DNA of 64,000 bases from Cycas panzhihuaensis (Eukaryota > Cycadophyta): positions 142,731,741-142,795,740 of the forward strand of contig CM041465.1 in the NCBI GenBank assembly GCA_023213395.1. Reading direction: 5' to 3'. Position 1 is the stretch's first letter. Every line of letters starts with the position of its first letter. The translations under genes were made by a program, and so were the position numbers. The notes under the pieces were generated by a model. That model was not told the DNA's origin. It searched no databases and worked only from the letters and a program-made list of their open reading frames with translations. This document shows, piece after piece, positions 32,561-43,980 of the stretch.

Positions 32561-34980
32561 TGGTGGTATTCTAGGGGGGCTCTTGGGTTGGATTCTTAAC
32601 AAGGCTACCAAAAAGGTGGTTAGGGCTTAGAGTGAGCCAAAACTTAATATCTCTTAGTTTCTTTAGTAGTTAAAGTTGGGAGATGCAAAGCTCAAGAGAA
32701 CCTAAAGGACCATATTTTCCCAACTCCTAAGGAGGAGTCTTCGCCTAGTAGTGTCATCTACCTAAGTGAGAGTGGGTATGGCAAAAGGTATGGATATGAA
32801 ATGGAGTGATAAAATCCACTGACCTACATGACTTAATGAAGGAGTTCTAAGTTCAAAACTGCACTTATAATATCTTCAATATCCTTCCTAAGGATTCTTA
32901 TCTTGTGATTGTTTCAACCTTTTGAGTTTTAGTAAGATGTGGGAGAGGGTAAGCTAATGGAAACTATAGTTTGTCTTATTTTGGTTTTTACATTTTGATA
33001 GGTTGCAAAGATGCAGAGCCAAGAGAGCAAAATAATACAACCAAAGAAACTACAAGATCAAACTCACATAAACCTTCTTGTGTTTTTTTTCTTTTGGGTT
33101 TTTTGTTTTTATGAAAGTAAAAGCAAATAAACTAGAAACTATGCATGCAAGCCCTTTTTGTTTTTTTTTTTTTTTTTTAATAAAAGACGTATATACAACT
33201 ATGAGATAGGTTTCCTATATGCAACATGCATGATTCATTTCAAATAGGATGATACTATGCAAAATATAAAATAACCATATGATTTTATATAAATCTCTTT
33301 TAAAAGAGATTAATCAACATGTAAAACTAGTGAGTATGTTCCAACCTTAATGCATGAAACCAATTCTCTTTAAAAAGTGATAAAATGATGCACAAAAAGA
33401 GAGTTTCTTAAAATTAAACTACTATTATTTTATGATAATTTTCGGACTTATGAGATGATAGACAAGTCATAAATCTGAACAATAATCATCCATGTAAAAA
33501 TAATCACCAAAGGTTCTATCATAATTAGAGTACTAAAAGCTCTACAAGGAATTCTTGAACCCAATGTAAAACTAAAAATCAAAGATGTTTCAATCAAATA
33601 ACACTATCAACTTTTCATTCTTATGATAGAAGAGCTAACTTGAAAATAAAAGTGCATGCAATAATAAATACAATACAAATATTTATTTCCTATTATAAAG
33701 AATGCCTCTCACAGTTTTCTTTTCACTTGACCAACTTTGCTACATACTTTCCTTCAAAGCAAGACCAAAGAAGGAAGCATCAACAATCCAAAAAGGCCAA
33801 ACAATGCCAAAAGAGAATGGCAAACCAACTAAAATATAAACAACTATGAAATAGTGGAAAAGAGTAGCTAGATATGTGGTGGAGAGATGACCATGCCCCA
33901 CCCTAGTATATCCTTAAGGAACCCCACAAAGGGCTAACCTTTTAGCATATATTTTAGTATCAAAAGTCTAAATAAGAGTATGACAGTAATTAACCAATGA
34001 AAAGAAATAAGTTTAAACTAAAATAACCTTGAACACACTATGAAACAAGCTTGAAATGTAATAAAAAAGATCCTACCAAATCAAGAGAAGTTTGAAGCAT
34101 AAAATTGATGAAGATCTAAGAAAATGAAAGCTCAGACCATCAACAATCGAGCATAAGTGATACAATAACAAAACATCTTTAAGAGTTTACCTAACAATCC
34201 TTAGAAAATCCAGTTTACAAAGTCATAGTAGCAGTCCTTAAGAAATCTCCAAAAAAATTCATAAAATGTCATAATACTAGAGCAAAAAACCACTTCTTCT
34301 TCTTCAATTTACCATCAGCAATGACTCTTTAAGACTTTTGGGTATCAATAGAATCAAATCCTATCAAATCTAGGTGGTGGCATGTAAATATTTTGGTGAT
34401 CTGCCTAAATTTTTGTTGCATGATAGTGAAAAACTCAATTAGTCACATTTTTCACCTACCAAAAACATGACTTTATTCTAAAAAAGTAATTGGTCACGTT
34501 TTTGATAGGGTGAAATATGCAATTTTAGTAAATGAGATTTTTGACAAAAAAAAAATAAAAATTGATATTTAATGAGCTTTTAATCATAAAATTACGTTCA
34601 CTAAATAGTAAATAAGCTCAGATTTAGGTGAAATACATTAAGTACAAGCCCAAAGAGTGATAAATGATGAAATAGTGGGTGAAATCTCAAAAATAAGAAA
34701 AAATAAATAACAAACCTTGAAAGAAGCATGAGGTTAAGTTGTTCATAAAGAAAACTCTATTGCCATAGTTTACATCATCAATAGAATAATAAGAATGTAA
34801 GCTACATCATCATTCATTACATTTCATCAATCAAAAATCACACATCATTTCAACAAAACAATGCCCAATCCATCAAATATAATCAACATGCGTTAATCAC
34901 CATTAACAAAACCATATAACATATACCAATTTACCAACATAGTCCAAATGCAAATGAAGAGACTAGATTTTGTTGAAACA
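32561..34980 (-). repeat. 3' LTR of element B
   Basis: 2420 bp. On the minus strand it starts TGTTTCAACAAAATC and ends ACCACCA. About 620 bp (roughly 33565-34185) have no counterpart in the other LTR, but the stretch is present in G and D, so the 5' copy lost it. The element's purine tract (AAGAGGATAAA on the minus strand) lies just outside at 34981-34991. Confidence 0.82.
34430..34515 (-). promoter_or_regulatory. Palindromic AAAAATGTGAY block in the B 3' LTR
   Basis: Two inverted-repeat-like units related to TCACATTTTT and AAAAAGTAATTGGTCACGTTT. The same block is in the B 5' LTR (49245-49335), in G (5625-5705) and in D (52831-52920), where TATAAAA follows 18 bp later. Likely core promoter upstream element. 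Confidence 0.4.
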
Positions 34981-35177
34981 TTTATCCTCTTGACACTTGG
35001 AGCTCCTATTCTAGAAAGAGACATAGCATGGTGAGAGGTGGCAATGACGTAAATACTTGTTGCTCTAGTGAAAGTGATAGGAACTATATGAAATGTATAG
35101 ATGATGATATGATACTTCTCCATGGTGAGATGAAATTTATATTACAACTTGATTCTGAAAGTTTTTATTGTAAAGTT

Positions 35178-35363
35178 ACTCAAAAGGACTGAGTAAACCT
35201 AACCAAAATAGGTAACATTTACATCTCTTACCCAAAAGGACTGGGTATTTATCATCTCCAAAAACCAACCCAAAAGGACTAGGTGTTTGTCAAATTACCC
35301 AAAAGGACTGGGTATTCATCCCATAAATATCACAGCATTCATCTTCTTACCTAAAAGTATTAG
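35178..35363. repeat. Tandem hairpin units ACCCA-AAAGGAC-TGGGT
   Basis: Copies at 35178-35194, 35230-35246, 35268-35284, 35298-35314 and a decayed one near 35347-35363. The arms ACCCA and TGGGT are complementary. Where one arm changes (ACTCA), the other changes with it (TGAGT). Confidence 0.7.
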
Positions 35364-35524
35364 CTATCTACTATTATCAAAAACTTACTTACTACCCATA
35401 AACTAGATGGGACTTTCAACTTCAAATCAAAACTACCTGCTACCCATAAACTTGATGGGACTTCACTACCAAACAGATACTATCTAATGCCCACAAACTA
35501 GATGGTCCATTATTATATACCTGG

Positions 35525-36045
35525 TCATAGTTTATCTCTCATTAACCATGTATTAAAAGGAAGTCTTTTTACTGGAGAAGAAAGTATGGTCTGTCATAGT
35601 TTAAGATCGTTAACAAGTGATTTTTCAAAGTAAAATCTTTTTGCTAGAGCAAAAAGGATGGACTGTCATAGTTTAAGCTCATTAACATGTAACGTTTTGA
35701 AGCAAACCCATCATAGTTTAACCTTGTTAATGGGGTGAGGGCTTTAAGAGGCTAATTATTATCTTTTAACCTCATTAATAATTAACTTCAGAGGGATTCC
35801 TATCATAATTTAGGTTCATTAACAGGTATGAAGGCCTCAGAACATCAATCCTATCATAGTTTTAGCTCATTAATAGATGGAAGAAGATTCAGAGAATCTG
35901 GCCTTGTCATAGTTTATACTCATTAACAAGTAAATGGAAGCTCAGAGTTATAATCCTATCCTAGTTTAGACTCTTCAATAGGTAGGTGAAAGCTTGGAGT
36001 GTGGTCTTGTCATAGTTTGTACTCATTAACAAGCGAATAGAAGCT
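35525..36045. repeat. Degenerate tandem array of CATAGTTTA-CTCATTAAC units
   Basis: About ten units, for example near 35527, 35597, 35670, 35704, 35812, 35860, 35913 and 36010. Most are followed by A/G-rich filler such as GGAAGCTCAGAGT. Unit spacing is irregular, roughly 35-75 bp. Confidence 0.65.
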
Positions 36046-36559
36046 CGAAGTAATAAATCCCTTTAAAGGTAAGCATAGCAAATTATTGCATGAAATGGGA
36101 TTCAGTAACCAATTAAACTTCAAAGGAGAAAAAGAACTCAGATAATCCCTTAATACGTGAGCCTTATCAAAATGAAAACACATATTCATGATGCTTTAGT
36201 ATGAATCTGGAGTAAATTATGATTGAATTGAGGTATGTCTCATTTTTATAAGCTCAGCGGTTAGCCTAGAGGATTCAACAAGTAAAAGGAGCTAGAAAGG
36301 CCCCCCTATATAAAAAAAAAATGGTAAAGAAAGGTTTCATTTCCATGGGTGTGAGGAAGGAAAAAGGAGAGCTTCTAAGGTAGTTTTCTCTACATTTGAG
36401 TGCGATTACGAGATTCTTTAGATAGGGGATCAACTCCATAATGTGTCAGAGGTCATAATGGAGCAGTGAGCAAGGTACCTAGTGAGTGGAGTAATTTATT
36501 TTTTTAATTTTTTAAATTTAAAATGAAAACCACGATAATATAGTGTGAAAAGTATGGGT

Positions 36560-36750
36560 ACCATATTAAAAACATGACTTTAAAAAAAAAAATGTGACAA
36601 ACCAGTGAAAAACATAACTTCAATATTTAGGCCATTAGAGGAAGTCATATTTTTCACTGTGAAATCATGTTTTTCACAATGAAATTATATTTTTCACTAT
36701 GAAAGTATGTTTTTCATAGTAAAACTACATTTTTTAATTTATTAAACATA
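36560..36750 (+). promoter_or_regulatory. LTR-like TGTGAC/TTTTTCAC array upstream of the antisense frame (element B)
   Basis: Repeats AACATGACTTTA, AAAATGTGACA, then ATATTTTTCACTGTGAAATC, ATGTTTTTCACAATGAAAT and two more similar units. It strongly resembles the promoter block of B-family LTRs and ends about 115 bp before the probable start of the PMD-like frame. Confidence 0.45.
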
Positions 36751-36866
36751 TTTTCTAAAATTTCAAAAAACTTTGCTTAACACACATAAAATTTTTAACA
36801 TGAAAATAATGTTGAATAATTAAAATTACTAGAATATAGGCCTTAAAGAGAGTAGAGACTCATGAG

Positions 36867-38560
36867 AATGAGGGAGTTGCCATTGGGGAGATAGTCAGCT
36901 AGTTGGATGAGGCTAGATGGGGGATTCTATGAGCATGTGGCCTAGCAAGGGTAAGTGCCTCGACTCATCTAGTCATGGAGCATGAGGTACTATATGATTT
37001 TGTGAGTTGTTGGATTCTAGGGCACTACATATTCAAGATTCATGGTGTTAGAGATCTAGAGATTACTCCAAGGGATATAGGGATGATCCTTAGAGTGAGT
37101 TAGCACGAGGAGAGTGTTCACCTCATTAGAGTGATAGATGAGGAATCCAAGATGGAATGCAATACTTATCTGACTATATTCACTAATCAGATAGATTAGC
37201 ATGGGATTTCAATTGAGGTGATCTAAGTAGTAGATGGAATCCCAGTAGTGAGGAGGATCATTGCTCTTATAATTACATATTAGATAGCTAGGATATAGAA
37301 TTTTATAGGTATTCCAGTTTAGTGGACAGGGATAGTGAGACGATGCAAGCAGGGGATCTGGATTAACTAGAGACAATATATGGAAGACAGTATTAGTCAT
37401 TAGCTATTGAGGATCTAGAGGGTAAGTAGAGGTGGCTTCTCATATAGTTTGATCCTTATGTGCTAGCTCTACGATCACATTCCACTGATGTAACTAAGAG
37501 GAGAGCCAAGAGTATTAACATTAATAGATCCAAGTATGAACAAGTGGCACATGAGATTGAGGATCCACAATAGACTAATAATTGTTACAAGGATGACTCA
37601 TAGTCCCATGCTCAATAGGATGACGAGGAGGAATCTCATCGAGGATGTTTATGTTGAGCTCCCAGTATGGAGTGATGATGAGATGGATGTTGTAAAGAGG
37701 GTAGTGGTAGAGGAGGCTCTAGCAGTAGGGAGAAGGAGAGGAGGAGGACATGATGGAGGGGCATGTGGTGACAGAGGTACTGGGAGAGGAGAAGAGCTAG
37801 GGCAGGGAGGTAAGGGAGGTGCCTCCTCTAGTGGTGATGTAAGTAGAAATTGATAGGTTCTTAGACAAGGAGGTGGAGCACCTATAGAGAGGATAGGGGG
37901 CTCCATTTAGAGTATGGAGTTGGGATTTGTCAATAAGTAGGATAGGGATGGAGGGAATAGAGTTGGTGAGGGAGGAGCTAGATAAGAGGCTCGCTAGGAG
38001 CCACAAAGATGAGAGGCACCACCAACTAGAAAGGTAGTAGGTGAGGGGCCAATAGGAGGCATATCTCTAGGTATATGATTTGATTGATTGATTTCTTGCA
38101 TCATATTATATTCCTTTTACTTTTAAAGTTTGTTTTCTTCTCCAAGAGGATGATTATATATGACATGCTTCTATTGGAAAGGTGGTGAGATAGTTACTGT
38201 GAGGGAGGTGTAGAGGACTCTAGAGGTGATCTTCCTATATGTTTCAGTATTCGTTGAGGTGCCTACTTAGAACATAGTGGATCAAAGATTGTTAGGACAC
38301 TAGATAGAGTATTATCGCCATGCATTGAGAGCTCGGGACCTTTATATAGATATGAGGATGGAGCTATAAAGGTAAGAGATAGAGCTGAGGGTAGGTGAGG
38401 ACAAGAGGAGACACCCATAGAGGATGACACTAGCTCAGGTGAAGGCCATATATACCCCATTAGCTAGCGGTATACTATAGTAGGAGCAGTACCATCTCCC
38501 ACCTAGAGGAGAGTCTTCTTGTGGGGAGACTTCTAACATGAGACAAAGAGTAGATCGAGA
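36867..38560 (+). pseudogene. Antisense PMD-like reading frame (element B)
   Basis: Opposite to gag-pol of B and homologous to 19140-17293 of A. Blocks in order: ACGLARVSASTHLV, HYIFKIHGVRDLEITPRDIG, GIPVVRRIIALIITY, RGGFSYSLILMC, then an acidic and Gly/Arg-rich stretch (37640-37850) and, after a probable intron, RARDLYIDMRMEL. The first blocks match the plant mobile domain pattern as in A. Many stops, so dead. The first ATG with homologous context is near 36867, but the start is uncertain. The Gly-rich 105-codon frame at 37536-37853 is only a locally open part of this. Confidence 0.55.
38080..38190 (+). other. Possible intron in the antisense frame of element B
   Basis: Donor CTCTAG|GTATATGATT near 38080 and acceptor near ATTGGAAAG|GTGGTGAG at about 38190, enclosing T-rich sequence. 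Position matches the better-defined intron of element A. Confidence 0.35.
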
Positions 38561-39569
38561 TGTGCCTTAGGAGTCTCATCAGGGATCACAAAGATAAGTG
38601 TATTATATATTGTCTAGGAGGTAGGAGTATAACACAAGGCATTTTGTGAGCCTCGAGTTTGGATGTACATATCATGTATCATGGGTTATGTGTGATGGGT
38701 CACCTAATTGACATATATACTATATTTTATCATGATGTATATATTGACCTTCTTTCTTAAAATTTTATATATGATTACTTGTCTCTAAACCTTTTATTCC
38801 CCTTATTCCCATTTATATTTGAGCATATGATACATTCATTAGTGTGACTTATCTAAGGAAACGTAATAATTTTTATCATTTTTACTTTTTTGTTCTTTTG
38901 TGGTTATATAATTTTTTTTGGTTTTTTTCATACTCTATACATGGAAGTTTATACTCGCTCCAGAGTAGTATGATTTAGGAAAGATAAGATTATGGGAAAG
39001 AATGAAAACTAGGAGATAAATAAAAGATTAAAATGGGGTAAGTGAAAGGTTACTTATTCTACTTTTATAAACTTAAAACCACTTGGGATACAAATGGTAA
39101 TAAGTTTATAAAAGCAGAAGATGGAGTAATATAAATCTCCTAAAAGAAAACTCATATTATACTCATAATAGATTATATAAACATAGGATAATCCCACAAT
39201 CACATAATATATCATGAAGAAAGTAAGTCATTTACCAACCAAAACTAATCTCGCTCAATAAATGACTAACCACCTGAGTATATTAGATTCTTCATTGGCT
39301 CCTTCCAGGAGAAAGAATCTTTTAGGAACTTGCTCCCTACCAAGATCTTCCATGGCCCAAGATTCTCACGTGGGTCTAGCCTTTTCACATGTCTCACTTT
39401 AGCCTCATACCTATCGCTACAATCTCCTAACTACTCAAACCTATAGTCTTACCAAACTGATAGTTTATACTCATCATGGAGTGGTAGTTTATACTCATTT
39501 TAGAGTGGTAGTTTATACTCATTCTGGAGTGGGGTGCCCCCAACTAGAAGAAGCAAGCCAATCAACATG
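38561..39569 (-). other. Spacer between the PMD-like frame and the second RNase H in element B
   Basis: AT-rich, no coding motif. It includes three tandem copies of a roughly 30 bp unit (TAGTTTATACTCAT...GGAGTGG) at 39454-39533, with a related single unit near 38945. Confidence 0.5.
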
Positions 39570-39960
39570 AGCATGAAGGATCAAGGAAATGAGAGTGTTA
39601 GCTTCAAGATTAAAAGAATGAGATATGTACTGGACAATCACTGAAGTAAAAAGGAACAACAATAATGAGGCCTAATGATGCAAAATAAGGAGTCGTGAAG
39701 AGTAGACCCAATGCATTCCAACCAATTAATAAACCACAATGTGAGAATCAGCATATAAAGTAATAGGTCTGAGGTAAAAGTGAGAAACATCTAATAAGGC
39801 TTCTATAATTGCAAGGTATTCAACTTCATTATTGGTTGCCCTATGTATGAAGAAACCTATGGAAAGGAGGGGACATCCTAATTGGTCATAAACCACCTAA
39901 GCAGAAGTAAATGGTCTTAGGTTTCCTTCACTACCCCCATCGGTGAAGATACTCAATGCC
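39570..39960 (-). pseudogene. Second RNase H domain, downstream of integrase (element B)
   Basis: Minus-strand blocks in order: LSIFTDGGSEGN (first Asp), ATNNEVEYLAIIEAL (Glu), LYADSHIVVY (second Asp), and SHSFNLEANTLISLIL, where the last catalytic Asp reads Asn. It matches the domain in A at 20361-20780 and differs from the normal RNase H of B at 42790-42480. The end of pol is at 41108, so this domain is outside the standard polyprotein frame, about 1.15 kb downstream. A stop follows the second Asp. Confidence 0.75.
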
Positions 39961-40941
39961 ATGGGAATGAGAGGATCAAAACTTGGAGACTATATAATCA
40001 ATAAGGGAAGGTGCAAGAGTCAATCAATAAGGATATGGTGATAGAGATGGATCTCTGACTATGATTAAAGAAGAAGAAGGAACCAAAGTATGATGATTAT
40101 GATCAAACTGTCAAGCAGGGTTTGATCGTAACTAAGGCCATACTGGACCCAAGCAATTAGATCTAAAAACCCTAAATAACTCATCCAAATGAACCCAACC
40201 TATCGATAGATAGGTGGGAATGAAGTTGTTACGTGACTTGCCCCGAATTACAAGAGGATGAAAATAATAAACTTACTTTTTACTTTCTTTTAACTCTTTT
40301 TTTTTTTTTTTTTGCTTCACTTTTTCTTTTTTTTTTAACTTTTTATTTCCACCTTTTATACGAATAATATTATAATTATCCACTTAAGAAACTCTTCCAC
40401 TCATCACAGTAAGGATTTCTCCTTTTTAATAGAATCTTAAAAGGAAAAAGGGTCAATCTCCTTAAGGAATGAACAGTGGAAATCAAAGAGGAAATCAAAA
40501 TCATAGTGTCTCCAAGTGTGAAGGGAAGGCAGCAAAATGAGTATTTGTTCCGAAGGAATGGTAAAGAGAATTGAGGATAATAAAAATTGATTAACAATTG
40601 GTGATATATGACCAACAAGGAAATCCCAAAATAACCGACTAGTGAATGAAAGTAAGCTCTAAATCAATAAGGTAACAAACTGGCAAATGAAAGTAAGCTC
40701 TCAATGAATGAGTGGATACTCAAAGTTGATGAAGGTATTTCTCTTTCTGAGATGAAAGTATAATAAAGTTGGGGGTATAAGTTCTCTTCTGAGTATAGAA
40801 CTCAAAGGAGAATGAGATCCAAGTGATGGTAAACTTATAATTAGTGTAGGGGCTAGAAAGAGTGAATAACTTATACGATCATGGGATGGATCTATCACAA
40901 AATTACCATAATACTTAATGAAAGCAAGAAAATATCTAAAA

Positions 40942-41085
40942 GAACAGAGGGTTTGCCCATATTTTTAGGTCATTAGGTTAAGGTATAAGTTTTAGAGCCA
41001 TAGCTTAAAAAGAAAGAAGGAGTTTACCCATAGTTTTAGCTCATTAGGCAAAGGTACAAGCTTTAGAGCCATAATTTATCCTCAT
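40942..41085 (-). repeat. Two-copy tandem repeat after pol (element B)
   Basis: A unit of about 75 bp containing TTTAGAGCCATA and CCATAGTTTTAGCTCATTAGG occurs twice directly after the pol stop. Confidence 0.6.
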
Positions 41086-41107
41086 TGCAGAGGTAGTCAA
41101 GTGTATG

Positions 41108-42470
41108 CTACTAGGTATAAAATCTTCTCAAATATTAAGAATTAATAGGTCTATTAAACTCTAATCCTTCTAATGTAAAAATCTAATAGGCTCTATTAGT
41201 TAAATCCTCAATTATCAAGAAAGGTCTTGTCCATTTAGGAGAAAACTTTTGTTGCCTATCATACAAATATTCCAATTTCAAAACTTTATCACCCATGTTA
41301 AAATTCCTAGGCCTAAGCTACCTATCATATGAACTTGGACTCTAGCCTTGAATGCCATATTATTATGTAAATCTTATAAGAAAATCTCATCTAACTTTTC
41401 TAGCTCCAAAAGGCAAGCTTCCCCTTGGAACTACTCGTTAGTAAATTCCTTCAATGAGATGCGTAGAGAAGGAATTTTAACTTCTAATGGTAAAACAACT
41501 TTGACACCATAAATAAGAGAGAATGGTATTGTACCCATAGAATTTATGATGGTAATCCTATAGGAAATAACTGAGAGTGCCAATCCCTATGAGAAGTAGC
41601 AACAATCTTAGCAAGAATCTTAACTAAGATTTTGTTAAATGCTTCCACCTAGCCATTGGTTTGAGGATGATATGGAGTGGACATTCTATGGGTAATATGA
41701 AACTTACTACATAGTTCACTAATATAGGGATTATAAAATGAGGTTCCATTATCAGTAATGATAACATTCAGTATCCTAAATCTATAAATAATATGTTGAA
41801 ATATGAAAGTAGCGATGATCTTTTTGGTAGTAGAGATTAAAGGGATAACTTCACTCTAGTTTGTAAAGCATTTAGTTGTAGTTAGAATGAACTTATGCCC
41901 ATTTGAAAATGTTGGAAAGATCTGTCCAATGAGGTCGAGACCCCATTGGGAGAAAGGCCAAGGTGAAACTATCAATTTCATTACTTGGGCACGTTGATAG
42001 ATTAAAGTTGCATGGGACTAGCATTTCTGCCATTTTTAGACGTAGGAGTGAGCATCTTTAAATAAGGTGGGCCAATAATAACCCATATAAAGAATGCATC
42101 GGGTCATTGATCGACCACAAAAATGCCCACTATATATCCCCTCGTGGGACTCTGTCAAAGTAACTAAGGATTCATTAGGTGAAAGACACCTTAATAGAAC
42201 TCCATCAAAAGAATGCTTATATAAGGCATCATCCAGTAAAAGGTATTATCTAATAGTAGTATAAATTCATCTTCTCTTCTTTGAAGTAGCAAGAGAAGGG
42301 AAATATTGATCATGAAGATATGATCTAATCTTCCCATACCATGGATCATTAGAAAGAATACCCTGGACATGGAAGGCATGTTCGTCTAGGAGGGAATCAT
42401 CAACAGGTTGGTAAGTATGATTTAGAAGAGGGGCATTGGCCATGATCTCTAGAATGATCATGCCTTTCTT
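41108..42470 (-). pseudogene. Element B integrase
   Basis: Integrase inserts the cDNA into the genome. In order: linker DDSLLDEHAF and DPWYGKIRSYL, a zinc-binding region with CGRSMTRCILYMGYYWPT near 42130-42060, and the first catalytic Asp in WGLDLIGQIFP. Next are the second Asp in VIITDNGTSFYNP and the Glu following STPYHPQTNG (a stop lies between G and VE). The C-terminus has GDKVLKLEYL and PKWTRPFLIIEDL and ends RRFYT with two stops at 41108-41113. The intact order makes B a reference for what is missing in A. Confidence 0.8.
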
Positions 42471-42479
42471 AGACTTTCT

Positions 42480-42790
42480 ATTAATCACTTGTAAATCAAA
42501 TTCTTAAAGTAATAAAGACCACTTACCTAGTCAACTAATAAGGTTAGACTTAGTAAGTAAATACCTTACGAGATTGGATTGGACAATGAGATGGACTCTA
42601 TTCCCAAGGAGGTAGTGGCAAAGCTTCTTAGTAGCAAAAACTAAGGTAAGACATTCTTTCTCAAGAAAATGATAATAAAGCTTAGCTACTATAAGGGTCC
42701 TGCTAATGAAATATAGAGCGCTCTCTTTACTAAAATCATCTTCTTACGCTAACATACTTGTTAGTGACTCCTCAGTAACTGAAGTGTATA
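42480..42790 (-). pseudogene. Element B RNase H (standard position)
   Basis: Directly after reverse transcriptase: FLEKECLTLVFATKKLCHYLLGNRVHLI matches the usual Ty3/gypsy pattern EKExLALVxAxxKLRHYL (shown here in part as family comparison). It is followed by FDLQVINRKSKKGMIILEI, the tether that in Tat elements normally leads to an additional RNase H. Here it leads straight to the integrase linker. Confidence 0.7.
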
Positions 42791-42979
42791 TAATAAATGA
42801 CTTATCAAACCTTGGTGGAGCAAGAACTAGAGTAGAAACCAAGGCTTGCTTTAGCCTATCAAATAACTCTTGAACTTGAGGAGTCCATTGCAATTCAACA
42901 TATTTTTTTAAAAGATTAGTAATAGGCTTAGTATCTAAGGCAAAGTCAGCAATGAAATATCTTAGAAAACCAAGCCTAC

Positions 42980-43980
42980 CTAGAAAAGATTTAATCTATT
43001 TTTTAGTCTTAGGAGGAGGTGTTTAGATAATAGCCTCAATCTTTTTGGGATCAGTTCTAATCCCCATCTTGAGAAATAATATTTCCCAACATCTTTCCTA
43101 ATGTAATGATAAAAACACATTTGGAAGGGTTTAAGCATAAGTAATGCTTTTTATATCTTTCAAAAATGATTCTCAAATCACACAAATGATCAAATCTTTT
43201 GCATGGAAAGGTAAGCATATCATCTAAATAAATGGTAATAATATTGCTAATTAGGTCATGGAAGATGTGAACCATATCCCTTTGATATGTCACACCATCA
43301 TTCTTTAATCTTAAAGGCATGACTTTGTAAACAAAGGTACCCCAAGGAGTGGTAAAAGTAGTCTTATGGTGGTCACGAGGTGTAATAGAAATCTAATTAT
43401 ATCCTAAAAATCAGTCCATAAGAGACATTACTTCAAAACCAGTTGTCTGGTCCCAAATTTGATCAAGAAAGGGAAGAGGGAAATTATCTTTGGGACATGC
43501 ATCATTAATATCATAAAAGTTTATGCAAATCTAAATTGTACCATTCTTCTTTACTACAAGAACTATATTAGAGACCCATTGGGAGTAATAGATGCTCTTA
43601 ATGAATCCAACTACTAACAACTTCTCCACTTCTTGCTTAATGACAAGAGAGAGACATGGATGGATAGGATGCTATTTTTCTATTTAGGTTTTATGCCAGG
43701 AATAATGGTAATATTATGTTTAATGATCTAGGAGTTAAGGCCTTACATGTCTTTATAGTCCCACTCAAAAATTGAGCAGAACTTTTAGAAGAGATCCTTA
43801 AATTGGGTTATCTCTTGGGGAGTATAATTAGCTCCCAACTTGATAATTCTAGGGCTATACTCTATTTCTAAATCTATGTCGATGGTTTATTCCATAAGCA
43901 TTGCATTCCCTTCCTTAAAATGAGGAGGAGTAGGTTCAATAGAAGATATAGACTCATGGGGTTGAGAATGATCAACTATG
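42980..43980 (-). pseudogene. Element B reverse transcriptase
   Basis: Blocks in order: FEWDYKDM, AKPK-like start, QEVEKLLVVGFI, QWVSNIVLVVKKNGTI, DACPKDNFPLPFLDQ, GYN-ISI, TTFTTPWGTFVYKVMPLRL, YQRDMVHIFHDLI and the catalytic YLDDML at about 43220. KCVFIITLGKMLG follows. Stops at several places and a changed motif (MPLRLKND for MPFGLKNA) show decay. Confidence 0.82.

Larger units (their letters stand above)
34981..36866 (-). other. 3' non-coding region of element B with tandem repeat arrays
   Basis: Between the antisense frame and the 3' LTR. It holds a 17 bp inverted-repeat unit in five copies (35178-35363), a TACCCATAAACTAGATGGG-type unit in three copies (35393-35513), and a degenerate array of about ten CATAGTTTA...CTCATTAAC units spaced roughly 50-60 bp (35525-36045). 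An AAACATGAC/TTTTTCAC array lies at 36560-36750. Tandem repeats in the 3' region are a known habit of Tat/Ogre elements. Confidence 0.7.

Noticed and set aside
35178-36045. CRISPR-like direct repeats
   Set aside because: Units are degenerate, spacing is irregular, there are no unique spacers of constant length, and the context is a plant retrotransposon.
37536-37853. Gly/Arg-rich 105-codon frame, and the opposite Pro/Ser-rich frame at 37649-37906, as genes
   Set aside because: The plus frame is the low-complexity segment of the decayed antisense PMD-like frame of B; the minus frame is its mirror.
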